Below are positions 17,811-27,900 of a stretch of DNA of 64,000 nt, piece by piece. A program made the translations under genes and the position numbers. The number at the start of each line of letters is the position of its first letter. The stretch's first letter is position 1. Under the pieces are notes generated by a model. The model was given only the letters and a program-made list of their open reading frames with translations, was not told the DNA's origin and did not search any database. This DNA is from Bacillota bacterium (GTDB taxonomy: Bacteria > Bacillota > Clostridia > Lachnospirales > Lachnospiraceae), in the NCBI GenBank assembly GCA_023407575.1, contig JAEYLX010000075.1, forward strand, positions 686,467 to 750,466, written 5' to 3'.

Positions 17811-19181
17811 ATGAATCGAAAGGAAGAATATCTATTACTAAAGAATGAACTGAATCATACTCCTTTAGCACTTGAATATGCAACTTATAAAGCAATTGAC
17901 AGAGCAAAGCAGAACAAAGGTATCCCCCGCTTTATAAAAGCACCACTCCTCTCTTTATGTTCCGCTGCTGCCGCATTTATTCTTATGATTAACCTTTTCC
18001 CATCTATAGCACTTGCGGTGAGTGATATCCCTTTTATGGAGGAATTTGTAGCTGCTGTTTCGTTTAATAGTAGTCTAAAAACAGCGGTGGAAAATGATTA
18101 TTACCAAATGGTTGATTACAGTCAAACCAAGGAAGACGTGACCGTTACTATAAAATCTATGATTGTTGATGCTGGACATATCTCGGTCTTCTATCGGATT
18201 GATGCCCCTGTACCAACTGGTCGCTTTCACTTTGAGATAACCGATGAGAATCAACAACCAATTGAAGCTGTAATAAGTTCTCCGACCTATTATCAATCAA
18301 GAGAACTGGCAGAGATAACGTTAGATTTCTTTGATTCTCCGATACCAAAGGTTCTAAACGTTCAATTAACAGTAAATGTTGATGAAAATTTTAAATATCC
18401 AGGTGAAGGCTTAAGCTTAGAGGATGCCAGTGACCCATTTACAATACCCGCGGAACCTACTCTACAAGGAAAAGATTATTTTTTTGAACTACACTTAAAA
18501 CCTGACGATACCTACACCCGTATAGTTGATATTGTCTTAATAGACAAAACAATAACCATTGATGGACAGCAAATTTATTTTGAGAAACTCGCCATTTATC
18601 CAACACAGTCCAGGTTATACTTAGAGTACGCTGATGACAATACTGCTAAGATACAGGACCTTGACATTACTTTTACAGATGATAAGGGTAATACTTATGG
18701 TACTTCAAAAGGTGGCTTAACTGGACTTGGTAGCGAAGATGTTTTTAAACAGTCCTTGTTCTATGAAAGTAGTTTCTTTGCTGATGCCAAGCACTTAACC
18801 TTGTCCATTCAAGGTATAACTATGATTAAAATGGAAGTATTATATGGTGAGGTTCGTTATGATGAAAAAACTATTACGAATCTTCCCGACGGTGTCACAG
18901 TAGATTCTATGGAAATGAGGGATAACGATTTATATATCACTCTTAGAACTGTTGTAAGAACTGGTGAATATAATCAGTTAATCTCTCAAACCTACTACGA
19001 CTCTAACTTTAAGGAATACTATTTTAACTCATATTCAGCTTCAACAACGATTGCAGAGGATGAAACTATCTATCAGGTACATTATATTATTCCAGACTTC
19101 ATAGACCATCAATATTTAATCCAATGGAATTATAATCCGGTGCAAAAATTTTCATCACCTATTGAAATAAAAATAAACTAA
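17811..19181 (+). CDS. DUF4179-domain membrane protein, probable anti-sigma factor
   Basis: A 456-residue protein starting at the base after the sigma factor stop codon. Residues 1-45 are cytoplasmic and helical, one membrane segment lies near 45-70 (LLSLCSAAAAFILMINLF), and about 380 residues are predicted outside. The first part of the exposed region matches DUF4179 (IALAVSDIPFMEEFVAAVS and the following beta-rich stretch) and the remainder is DUF5643-like. In this family the cytoplasmic end is thought to hold the sigma factor until a signal is sensed outside. Anti-sigma action is inferred from gene order. Its ribosome binding site, GGAGGTAG, lies inside the sigma gene, suggesting translational coupling. 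Confidence 0.8.
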   Translation: MNRKEEYLLLKNELNHTPLALEYATYKAIDRAKQNKGIPRFIKAPLLSLCSAAAAFILMINLFPSIALAVSDIPFMEEFVAAVSFNSSLKTAVENDYYQMVDYSQTKEDVTVTIKSMIVDAGHISVFYRIDAPVPTGRFHFEITDENQQPIEAVISSPTYYQSRELAEITLDFFDSPIPKVLNVQLTVNVDENFKYPGEGLSLEDASDPFTIPAEPTLQGKDYFFELHLKPDDTYTRIVDIVLIDKTITIDGQQIYFEKLAIYPTQSRLYLEYADDNTAKIQDLDITFTDDKGNTYGTSKGGLTGLGSEDVFKQSLFYESSFFADAKHLTLSIQGITMIKMEVLYGEVRYDEKTITNLPDGVTVDSMEMRDNDLYITLRTVVRTGEYNQLISQTYYDSNFKEYYFNSYSASTTIAEDETIYQVHYIIPDFIDHQYLIQWNYNPVQKFSSPIEIKIN

Positions 19182-19211
19182 CAACACCTTTTTTCGATTT
19201 ATTTTCCTGTT

Positions 19212-19255
19212 AAAAGAAGAGATACTGCATAAATCCAAGCAGTATCTCTTCTTTT
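19212..19255. terminator. Bidirectional terminator between DUF4179 and pullulanase genes
   Basis: A 17-bp perfect stem (AAAAGAAGAGATACTGC and its complement) with A-rich/T-rich flanks. It can serve both convergent genes. Confidence 0.9.
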
Positions 19256-19381
19256 CTATTCATGGCAAGTAATACGACTTGTCATTTCATCTTTTTAATA
19301 CTCAGCTATCTCCGAAATCCATATCAACCTATCATATATACAAGTTAATTAGGTTCGCTTAAACCAACCTATATATTAGCC

Positions 19382-22204
19382 TTACTTCTTTCTCTTTTTA
19401 AGAAATACCACAATTACTCCTGCAATTACAAGAACTACTGCACCAATAGCAGCGATAATTCCAGCCACATTTGAAGTTGCTTTCTCATCAGTAAAATCTG
19501 CACTCTGATCATCATCTGTAGCAGGGGTATCTGTAGGCTCTATGGTTTTATCTTCTTGAACCAATACAAGAGTAGAGATTGGATCTACTGACACACTTCC
19601 ACCTGATATTGTCTCGAGAACTTCTGTGCCTGCCTTGTCACCTTTAACATATACATTCCAGTCACCTTCAGGAACTGTTACAGATGTAGCTGCTTTGTTT
19701 GCATTATAGATTACGCAGATTGCCTTAGCTGCTTCTCCATTAGGAGAATTGTTGATCGTATAAGCAACTACATTATCTTCAAGGCCTTCGAGGAAGGTCA
19801 GATTTGCCTGAACATCAGCAGTCGTAGTCATGCGAAGTGCTCCATGTACCTTACGGAATGCAATTAGTCCTTTATAATATTCATAAACATCCTTATTGGT
19901 GGTTACAGTATCCCATTTAATGCTATTAACAGCATCTGTAGAATTATAGCTATTTTCATCAAAGCCTGAACCATCTTCTCTAGGTTTGCTGCGGAGTATT
20001 TCTTCACCAGCCTGGAAGAACGGAATACCTTGAGAGGTAAGAACAATTGCAGAAGATAGCATATTCATTTTCTTACGATCACCTTCACTGTCATCACCAT
20101 TAGAGATTGCAAGCTTATCCCATAAGGTATTGTTATCATGTGCAGAAGCATAGCTAACTGTTTGTGTCGGCTCTTTCGCCCACCATGCAGTTGAGTAATT
20201 CAGTAAGGAGTAGTCAATCTGTGGATGATCTGTAGAACCTACAACACCAAACTTGATGATATTTTCCATACCAGCTTTTCCTGATACAAAGCCACGATCC
20301 AGGGAATCAAATACACTACCCTTGATACCATCTCTAAGATCATCACTGAAAGCTGCTATATCAGAATCCATGGAAGCCATATTAGCTTTTAAAGCCTTTT
20401 GATCATCTGGAAGCGGTGAAGAGCCAGCTGTCCAGCCTTCTCCATACACCATAATGGTCGGATCAATTTTGTCCAAAGCTGCTCTAACAGCATTCATGGT
20501 ATCGATATCATGAATACCCATTAAGTCGAAGCGGAAACCATCTACGTGATACTCAGTTGCCCAGTAAACTACGGAATCAACAATGTATTTACGCATCATT
20601 GCACGCTCTGATGCAGTTTCATTGCCACAGCCGGATGCATTAGAAAATGTGCCATCGTCATTCATACGATAGTAATAACCTGGCACCACTTTATTTAGGT
20701 TAGAATCTGTATTGGAAGAGGTATGATTATATACCACATCCATAATTACTCGAATATCATTCTCATGAAGTGACTGAACCATCTGTTTATACTCGTTCAC
20801 ACGTACCTCACCCTTTTGTGGATTGGTAGAGTAGGAACCTTCAGGAACATTATAATTCTCTGGATCATAACCCCAGTTAAATTGATTATTCACTAACTTT
20901 GTCTCATCAACGGTTGCATAATCAAAGGATGGAAGTAAATGTACACTTGTAACACCTAAATCAACCAAATAATCAATACCTGTCTTATCTCCACTGGAAT
21001 TCGTGGTTCCCTTTTCCGTAAACGCAAGATATTTCCCTTTATTCTTAATTCCAGAGCTCTTATCAACAGAAAAATCTCGAATATGAAGCTCATAAATAAC
21101 GGCATCCGTTGCGTTTACCAACGCTGGCTTGGTGTCGTTCTCAAAACCTTCTGGATTAGTTGCTGCAAGATTAATAACCATTCCACGATCACCATTTACA
21201 CCAGTCGCCTTTGCATATGGATCAACAGCTTCCTTGGTTATTCCATCAACCGTTACAGAGTAGGTGTAATAGATACCATTTAAATCACCTGTTTTTGTTG
21301 TTACCCATGTACCTTTAACATCCTTTGTCATAGGAATATTTTCTATTGTGTTAATTCCTATACCTTCTTCAAATAGATTAAGTACAACCTCTGTAGCAGT
21401 AGGTGCCCAAAGGCGGAAATTTGTTTCCTGTTCAGACCAAACTGCTCCAAGGTCAGAACCCTCATAATAAAATGCTTCTTCAAACTCTGGGGTAGAAAAT
21501 ACTTTTACATTAGATACTGTCATTTCGCCAAAATCTCCAAAAACTAAAGTGTATTTTTTAAATAAATCAAGTGGTTGTTCCATAATAACACTGGCAGATA
21601 AGGCTTCTTTACCCTCATCACTGGTTACTTCCTTAATAGGATAAGTCACTCCCTCTGTGTCCTTTACAACAATCTTAGAAGCAAGATCAGCTGCCGTACT
21701 ATCAAATGCTGTCGTTACTCTAAAATCAATCTGTGATGCATTTTCAATTGCTGCTTCCATAATTTTTGGTGCCAAACTCATCTCGTCCTCCGTATATCCA
21801 AAATTAGGATCGTCCTGTACTGCATAGATGTCAATTACGCCGTCTTTTGCTTTCGTTACGTCTATGAAGCGATCACTGTTGGTATCTTTTAGGTTCCAGG
21901 CGTTACTGCTGGTAGATTGACGTATAATAAATCCTATTTGTGAGATATCATCTCCTACTTCCAGTGTATACGTTGCAACCTTACCAAATTCGTCTTCAGC
22001 TCCAAACTCAAAGGCTGCGCCTTCTCCGCCAGCTGGCCAAGACCATACATTCCAACCTTCATAGTCCCCTCCATAGCGGTGATAATGAAGATTAATCGTA
22101 TACTGCTGCGCCGCTTTGACGGTTACCATCGGCTGAACTGCTCCAAGTACAGTTATCGCTAACAAGATAACTGCCATAACTACTGCTTTAATTTTTCTTT
22201 GCAT
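19382..22204 (-). CDS. Cell-surface type I pullulanase (GH13)
   Basis: A 940-residue secreted alpha-1,6-glucan debranching enzyme. A signal peptide ends near VKAAQQ (about residue 31). A CBM41 starch-binding module follows (YTINLHYHRYGGDYEGWNVW), then a linker, a CBM48-like module (GAVWSEQETNFRLWAPTAT, about residue 250) and the catalytic barrel. The barrel shows IMDVVYNHT, GFRFDLMGIHD (nucleophile Asp about 560), VYGEGW (acid/base Glu about 588) and SAHDNNTLW (Asp about 687). The last 60 residues are a low-complexity acidic stretch, one membrane helix and KKRKK, so the enzyme is probably tethered by its C-terminus instead of sortase-linked. It would trim pullulan, amylopectin or glycogen at the cell surface. 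GGGAGGAT precedes the ATG. Confidence 0.93.
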   Translation of the reverse strand: MQRKIKAVVMAVILLAITVLGAVQPMVTVKAAQQYTINLHYHRYGGDYEGWNVWSWPAGGEGAAFEFGAEDEFGKVATYTLEVGDDISQIGFIIRQSTSSNAWNLKDTNSDRFIDVTKAKDGVIDIYAVQDDPNFGYTEDEMSLAPKIMEAAIENASQIDFRVTTAFDSTAADLASKIVVKDTEGVTYPIKEVTSDEGKEALSASVIMEQPLDLFKKYTLVFGDFGEMTVSNVKVFSTPEFEEAFYYEGSDLGAVWSEQETNFRLWAPTATEVVLNLFEEGIGINTIENIPMTKDVKGTWVTTKTGDLNGIYYTYSVTVDGITKEAVDPYAKATGVNGDRGMVINLAATNPEGFENDTKPALVNATDAVIYELHIRDFSVDKSSGIKNKGKYLAFTEKGTTNSSGDKTGIDYLVDLGVTSVHLLPSFDYATVDETKLVNNQFNWGYDPENYNVPEGSYSTNPQKGEVRVNEYKQMVQSLHENDIRVIMDVVYNHTSSNTDSNLNKVVPGYYYRMNDDGTFSNASGCGNETASERAMMRKYIVDSVVYWATEYHVDGFRFDLMGIHDIDTMNAVRAALDKIDPTIMVYGEGWTAGSSPLPDDQKALKANMASMDSDIAAFSDDLRDGIKGSVFDSLDRGFVSGKAGMENIIKFGVVGSTDHPQIDYSLLNYSTAWWAKEPTQTVSYASAHDNNTLWDKLAISNGDDSEGDRKKMNMLSSAIVLTSQGIPFFQAGEEILRSKPREDGSGFDENSYNSTDAVNSIKWDTVTTNKDVYEYYKGLIAFRKVHGALRMTTTADVQANLTFLEGLEDNVVAYTINNSPNGEAAKAICVIYNANKAATSVTVPEGDWNVYVKGDKAGTEVLETISGGSVSVDPISTLVLVQEDKTIEPTDTPATDDDQSADFTDEKATSNVAGIIAAIGAVVLVIAGVIVVFLKKRKK

Positions 22205-22292
22205 TTAAAATCCTCCCATAAGGTATTTTATACCTCTATTGTAACATAGGTGGACGAAATGATAAAGCTATTTTTCGAAATTTTTCGAATAG

Positions 22293-23549
22293 TTATTGCT
22301 TTTCTACTATGATTCTTACAAATTTCTTCTTTCCTATCTTTATTACTGTATTGTCTTTTAATAGATTTTTCTCTAACTCGGCCACCTTTTCTTGGTTCAC
22401 CTGAACTCCACCCTGTTGAACTAATCTGCGAAAATCACTTTTTGATGAGATAATACCCTTATCAAGTAGTTCGTTGCTAATATCCAGTAAGGATACGTTA
22501 TCTGTAGCTATAATAATTTCGTCCATATCCTCCGGAATTTCTCCCTTTTGAAAAACCTGATGAAAGTATTCCTTTGCTCTAACCACTTCGGCTTCCCCAT
22601 GATATAGTCGGGTAATAATCTCTGCTAACTCCAGCTTACAATCCCTTGGATTTCTTCCCTTTGAAAGTTCGTCACTAATCTCCGTAATACGATCCGGATG
22701 CTCATCCGTTACCAACTCAAAGTAACGAAGAATTAGATGATCCGGGATTTCCATAACCTTTTTAAACATAACCTCTGCTGGTTCATAGATACCAATGTAA
22801 TTACCCAGACTCTTGCTCATCTTCTCCACACCGTCAAGTCCTTCTAAAATCGGCATAAACAATGAGATTTGCTTTTCCTTACCAAGACCGCCCTGAAGTG
22901 TTCTTCCCATTAATATGTTAAAGGTTTGATCCGTTCCACCGAGCTCGATATCAGCTTGGATTTCCACCGAATCATAAGCTTGCATCAAGGGATAGAAAAA
23001 TTCATGTAAAGCAATGGGTTCATTCCTTTTAAACCTACCTGCAAAGTCATCTCTTTCGAGCAATCTCGCAACAGTTGTCGTTGCCGCCAGCCCTAATACA
23101 TTTTCAAAGTTAAGTTTTGATAACCATTCACTGTTGAATCGTACAGTGGTCTTCGCTTCATCAATTATTTTAAAAATCTGGTTTGTATAAGTTTGAGCAT
23201 TTTGCAGTACCTGTTCTTCCGATAAAGGTATTCTTGTTTTGGATTTTCCCGTTGGATCACCGATTTTAGCGGTAAAATCACCTATGATGATTACTGCGTG
23301 ATGTCCCAAGTCCTGTAACTGCTTAATCTTTCGAAGTACTACCGTATGGCCAAGATGAATATCTGGTGCAGTCGGGTCCAGACCAAGCTTAACAATCATA
23401 GGCTTATTTTCTATCTTTGATTTAATTAGCTTCTCACGCAGCTCTTCTTCACTAATCATTTGTGCCGCACCCTTTTTGATAATCTTTATTTGGTCCTTCA
23501 TCTCCTGTTCACTAACTTGAAGCTTTCTCTCATTTTTTTCGTTCTTCAT
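22293..23549 (-). CDS. tyrS: Tyrosyl-tRNA synthetase
   Basis: A 418-residue class I synthetase (TyrS2/TyrZ-like length) that charges tRNA-Tyr. The HIGH-type motif is HLGHTVVL, the KMSKS motif is present in GVEKMSKSLGNYI, and a C-terminal S4 domain (LLDKGIISSKSDFRRLVQQGG) binds the tRNA. The ATG was chosen because AAAGGA lies 7 bases upstream; a TTG six codons earlier is in frame but overlaps that site. Residues 1-35 form an unusual charged N-terminal extension (MKNEKNERKLQVSEQEMKDQ) ahead of the normal start. A T-box leader with a tyrosine specifier controls it. Confidence 0.95.
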   Translation of the reverse strand: MKNEKNERKLQVSEQEMKDQIKIIKKGAAQMISEEELREKLIKSKIENKPMIVKLGLDPTAPDIHLGHTVVLRKIKQLQDLGHHAVIIIGDFTAKIGDPTGKSKTRIPLSEEQVLQNAQTYTNQIFKIIDEAKTTVRFNSEWLSKLNFENVLGLAATTTVARLLERDDFAGRFKRNEPIALHEFFYPLMQAYDSVEIQADIELGGTDQTFNILMGRTLQGGLGKEKQISLFMPILEGLDGVEKMSKSLGNYIGIYEPAEVMFKKVMEIPDHLILRYFELVTDEHPDRITEISDELSKGRNPRDCKLELAEIITRLYHGEAEVVRAKEYFHQVFQKGEIPEDMDEIIIATDNVSLLDISNELLDKGIISSKSDFRRLVQQGGVQVNQEKVAELEKNLLKDNTVIKIGKKKFVRIIVEKQ

Positions 23550-23684
23550 ATTAACATCCTTTCTCAAATTCGTTATTTTATTCAGTTAAAAATATATAAA
23601 GTACAGTTATAAGTCTCCAGTGTAAAACAGGTTGATAAGGTCTTTCTCATGAAACATTAGTAACTTTACTAAGTTTCATACACG

Positions 23685-23722
23685 CAAAAAATCCCGCTCC
23701 TCTAATTGCTTAGAGGGCGGGA
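23685..23722 (-). terminator. T-box terminator hairpin
   Basis: GC-rich arms tcccgctcctcta and tagagggcggga are followed on the minus strand by ATTTTTTGCG. The 5' side overlaps the sequence needed for the antiterminator, as usual in T-boxes. Confidence 0.9.
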
Positions 23723-24045
23723 AAACTCTCGCGGTACCACCTCATATTTATCAGCTATTCGCATAGCCAACCTTTTTGAGTACGCCATATACTGACATTA
23801 AAATCCTAAGAACCCAGGCTTATTTCTCCCTAAATACTTTTGATAATTATATCTAGCCATCTGGTTATACTCTAGCACGATAACGGGTGCAGGGGACCGT
23901 CAACAGCCTACTTAGATTACTCTGTTCGGTGTGAAGCTCAAAGATGTATTCCAAATCATATTTTCTGCACCTCTCATCAACCGGTTGCTTTCTGTAGATA
24001 ATATTTGATTTGTACTGGTTCTTATCGACGCTTTACTTTATATTG
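23685..24045 (-). promoter_or_regulatory. Tyrosine T-box leader of tyrS
   Basis: The minus strand contains the conserved T-box core GGTGGTACCGCG (complement at 23730-23741) just before the terminator. Upstream, a long Stem I region begins AGAAAGCAACCGGTTGATGAG. The specifier loop reads GGAATACATC; the codon TAC (complement of 23946-23948) followed by A specifies tyrosine. Uncharged tRNA-Tyr is expected to stabilise the antiterminator and switch tyrS on. Aptamer class and read-through logic are established for the family; the specifier assignment is read from the sequence. Confidence 0.92.
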
Positions 24046-24051
24046 ATCGTA

Positions 24052-24080
24052 AGTATATACATTATTTTTACTTCTGTCAA
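24052..24080 (-). promoter_or_regulatory. Sigma-A promoter of the tyrS T-box leader
   Basis: TTGACA (complement of 24075-24080) and TATACT (complement of 24052-24057) with a 17-bp spacer. The start is expected a few bases before the T-box. Confidence 0.85.
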
Positions 24081-24282
24081 TACACTTTTAGTTTAATTGC
24101 ACCAGCTCTTATCATATTTAAAAATTAGCATAACTTTAGCTATAAGCTCGATTTCGCTTTGCAATTCAGTTTTAGTAGTGCTACAATCTGATTAATCCAT
24201 TAATTCCGACCCCAGTACTCAATTCAGATCCGAGCGTATTCTAATAGCTCAAATAAAAACAATTATTATAAGGAGAAGGCTT

Positions 24283-24726
24283 ATGAACAATATTGATAAA
24301 GCTTTATATTGCTTTCAAAATGGTTATAACTGCTCTCAAGCAATATTTTCAACTTACAGCGAACAATTAGGACTACCACAGGAGCTTGCTCTGAAAATCT
24401 CCTGTCCTTTTGGTGCAGGAATGGGACGAACAGCAGAAACCTGTGGCGCTGTAACTGGTGCTTATCTATTAATTGGTTTAAAACATGGCAAATATCTTCC
24501 AGAGGATACAACATCAAAGGAAAACAGTTATGCCCTTGTGAATGAATTTAATCGTCGTTTCTTAGAACACCATGGCTCCCTTCTTTGTAAAGAACTGCTA
24601 CATAACGATATGAAGAAACCGGAAGAGCTTGCCTACATTCAAGAACATGCCCTCTGGGATACTGTCTGCCCTCACTTTATCAGTACCTCAGCTACCATTG
24701 TAGAAGAACTTTTAGAGCTTAAATAA
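24283..24726 (+). CDS. C_GCAxxG_C_C family protein
   Basis: A 147-residue protein with the family's spaced cysteines: NGYNCSQAI near residue 18, a cysteine in ISCPFGAGMG, the signature ETCGAVTGAYL, and later LLCKELL and DTVCPHF. The conserved cysteines suggest metal or redox binding, but the biochemical role of the family is not established. A GGAGAAGG site precedes the ATG. It is convergent with the giant activase gene, with a tandem-repeat array between them. Confidence 0.85.
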   Translation: MNNIDKALYCFQNGYNCSQAIFSTYSEQLGLPQELALKISCPFGAGMGRTAETCGAVTGAYLLIGLKHGKYLPEDTTSKENSYALVNEFNRRFLEHHGSLLCKELLHNDMKKPEELAYIQEHALWDTVCPHFISTSATIVEELLELK

Positions 24727-24810
24727 TGTTTTACACAACCGTTTTTATTTTTACTGTCCTCTTACTGAATTTAATAATATACATACTTTTAACGCTAGCA
24801 ACAGAACTTA

Positions 24811-24960
24811 TTGCTACTTAAATATTTGTTACTTAACTTTTTGCTACTTAACTTTTTTGCTACTTAACTTTTTGTTACTAACTTATTGTTACTTAACTTA
24901 TTGCTACTTAACTTTTTGTTATTTATCATTCAGTTACTTAACCTTCCGTTTACTTAACTT
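24811..24960. repeat. Tandem array of about ten 15-bp units
   Basis: Consensus TTGCTACTTAACTTT. Ten consecutive copies of 14-16 bp start at 24811, 24826, 24841, 24857, 24872, 24886, 24901, 24916, 24931 and 24946. Copies 2, 3, 4, 6 and 7 are nearly identical. The last unit overlaps the final codons and stop of the activase gene (24950). There are no spacers, so it is not a CRISPR array. Confidence 0.85.
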
Positions 24961-27900
24961 CACATTCCTTCATTGCTAAAGATAACAATAACTTTATTCT
25001 GTTCAGCTGATTAACCTGTGAAATTCCAGGATCATAATCAATTGGCATGATATTCGCTTTAGGATATTTTTCTTTTAAAGGTTTGAACATCCCTTTTCCT
25101 GTGATATGATTTGGCAGACAGGCAAGTGGCTGTACACAAAGAATGTTCTTCGTTCCCTGTTCGATAAACTCAACCATCTCTGCGGTTACCAGCCATCCTT
25201 CACCGGTATGATTACCAAGTGATAACATGGAAGATGCCATGTGAGCCAATTCTTCAATTGGTGTCGGTGGTAAGAATCTACTGCTGCCATGCAACTCCTG
25301 TATAATAGATTTACGATAACTCATCAGATAACTGGCTGCGATTGCGCTTTTTTGCTGGTCTAGCTTCTTCCCGGCAAGATATCTAAATCGGAAGCGTGAA
25401 TTGTAAGCAGAATATAAGAAATAATCCATAAGATCGGGTACAACTGCTTCAGCACCTCCTTCTTCTATAATTGATACAATGTCATTATTTGCTGTGGGAT
25501 GATATTTTACTAAGATTTCACCTACAACTCCAATCTTTGGTTTCTTAATATCCAGTAGTTCCAGATGTTCAAAGTCACGTACAATAGCTCTAATATTTTG
25601 TCGAAACATGGACTTACTTCCGTTTCTTAAATTGCTCTTTGCTGTCTCATTCCATTTTTCATATAAAAGCTGCGCAGAGCCAGGAAAACGTTCATAAGGT
25701 CTCGTCCGATATAACAATCTCATAAACAAATCTCCATAAATCATTCCCATAACTGCACGATTTATCATTCCCAGGGAGATTTTAAAGCCTGGTTGCTTTT
25801 CCATACCAAGTGTATTCAGTGAAATAATTGGAACATTGCCAAAACCAGCTTGCTTTAGTCCGAGTTTTAAAAATGCAATATAGTTGGTTGCACGACACCC
25901 ACCACCACTTTGTGTTATGATGACAGAAGTATGATTACAATCATAGTCTCCCGATTTTAAAGCTTGCACCAGTTGTCCAATCATAATAATTGCAGGATAG
26001 CATGCATCGTTATTTACATATTTCAATCCTTCATCCACCGCTGTTTTATCCATAGCGGGCAGTACAACAAAGGTGTATCCACTCATTTTCATTGCCTCTT
26101 GAAGAAGGTCAAAATGTATAGGGGACATCTGGGGAGCTAAAATAGTATGCGTTCGTTTCATCTTTCTTGTAAAGGGAGGAATTTCATAACCAGCCACCAT
26201 GGGCACCACTTTATCTTCCTGTCTTTCTCTTTCCTCCATAGCAGCAATTAAGGATCTAATTCTAATCTTTGCTGCACCAAGATTATTGCCTTCGTCTATC
26301 TTAAGCATCGTATAAATCTTGCTACCAGCAGCTAATAGTTCTGCAATCTGGTCCGAGGTGACAGCGTCCAGTCCGCAGCCGAAAGAATTTAATTGTATTA
26401 AATCCAGCTTGTCCTCTTTTGCTACTAGTGATGCTGCCCGATAAAGCCTTGAGTTATAAACCCACTGGTCTACCACTCGCAGTTTTTGAATTAGTGGAGA
26501 AAGATGAGCAATACTGTCTTCCGTTAATACTGCAAGGCCAAAGGAGCTGATTAATTCAGGTATACCATGATTTATCTCCGGATCAACATGATAAGGTTTT
26601 CCACAAAGCACGATGCCACGCTTATTTGTAGCGACTAACTGTGCTAGTACCTCTTCTCCCATTAATCTAATATCTTTTTTATAATGTTCCTGTTCGTATC
26701 TGGCTGCAAGTAAAGCATGTTTCATTTCATCTTTACTAATATTATAAGACTTGAGCTCCTCCAACAGTCTGTTGACTAACACTTTATCATTATCCAAGGA
26801 TAAAAACGGCGATAGAAAGGTTACCTTGCCATCCCTGATTTCATCAATATGATTGCGTATTACCTCAGGGTAGGAGATAACCACCGGACAATTATAATGA
26901 TTAGATGCATCTTTAAATTCCTTCTTTTCATAGACTATGGAAGGGTAGAATATCGTAGTAATCCCTTGTTCTATTAAATCAATAATATGCCCATGACAAA
27001 GCTTTGCCGGATAGCAAGCCGATTCCGAGGGAATTGTTTCAAGACCTTTATTAAACAGCTTCTTAGATGATTCCTTTGAAAGGATAACTTGAAAACCCAA
27101 CCTAGTAAAAAGCGTAAACCAAAAAGGATAATCCTCAAACATATTAAGCACTCTAGGGATTCCAATGCTTCCTCTAATACTTTCTTTCTCCTGTAGCGGC
27201 TGATAATTAAAGGTTCTGTTATATTTGTATTGATAAAGATTCGGTAGTTTTTCTCTCTGTGACTGTTCTATTCCCTGTCCTTTTTCACATCGATTACCAG
27301 CAATAAAAGAAGCTCCACCTGAGAACCTATTTATAGTTAAAAGACATTGGTTTCCACATCTGCCACAGCGTCCGCTGGTTATCTGGACACGAAGCTGTTC
27401 CAACCCTTCCTTTGTTAATAAATTGGTGGTTTCTCCTTCCTTATAACGTTCCTTGGCAATCAAAGCTGCCCCATATGCTCCCATTAACCCCGCAATATCC
27501 GGTCTTACAACTTCTCTTCCAGTAATTAGTTCAAAGCATCGAAGTACTGCATTGTTATAAAAGGTTCCACCCTGTACGATTATTTTATAACCAAGATCCT
27601 TTTCATCTCTGACCTTAATTACTTTAAATAAAGCATTTTTAATTACAGAATAAGATAACCCCGCGGATAAATCTGCCACTCCTGCACCTTCCTTCTGTGC
27701 CTGCTTTACCTTAGAGTTCATGAATACCGTACACTTGGTTCCCAGATCCATAGGCGCTTTTGCAAAAATTGCTTCCTTTGCAAAGTCCTTAATGGATAAA
27801 TTCAAAGACCTTGCAAAACCTTCTAAGAACGAACCGCAACCGGAAGAGCAGGCTTCATTTAAAAGAATACTATCTATCACTCCATTCTTGATTCGCAGAC

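Noticed and set aside
24811..24960. Possible CRISPR array
   Set aside because: Units are 14-16 bp and contiguous; there are no unique spacers and no cas genes nearby. The array at 39171-39325 was rejected for the same reason.
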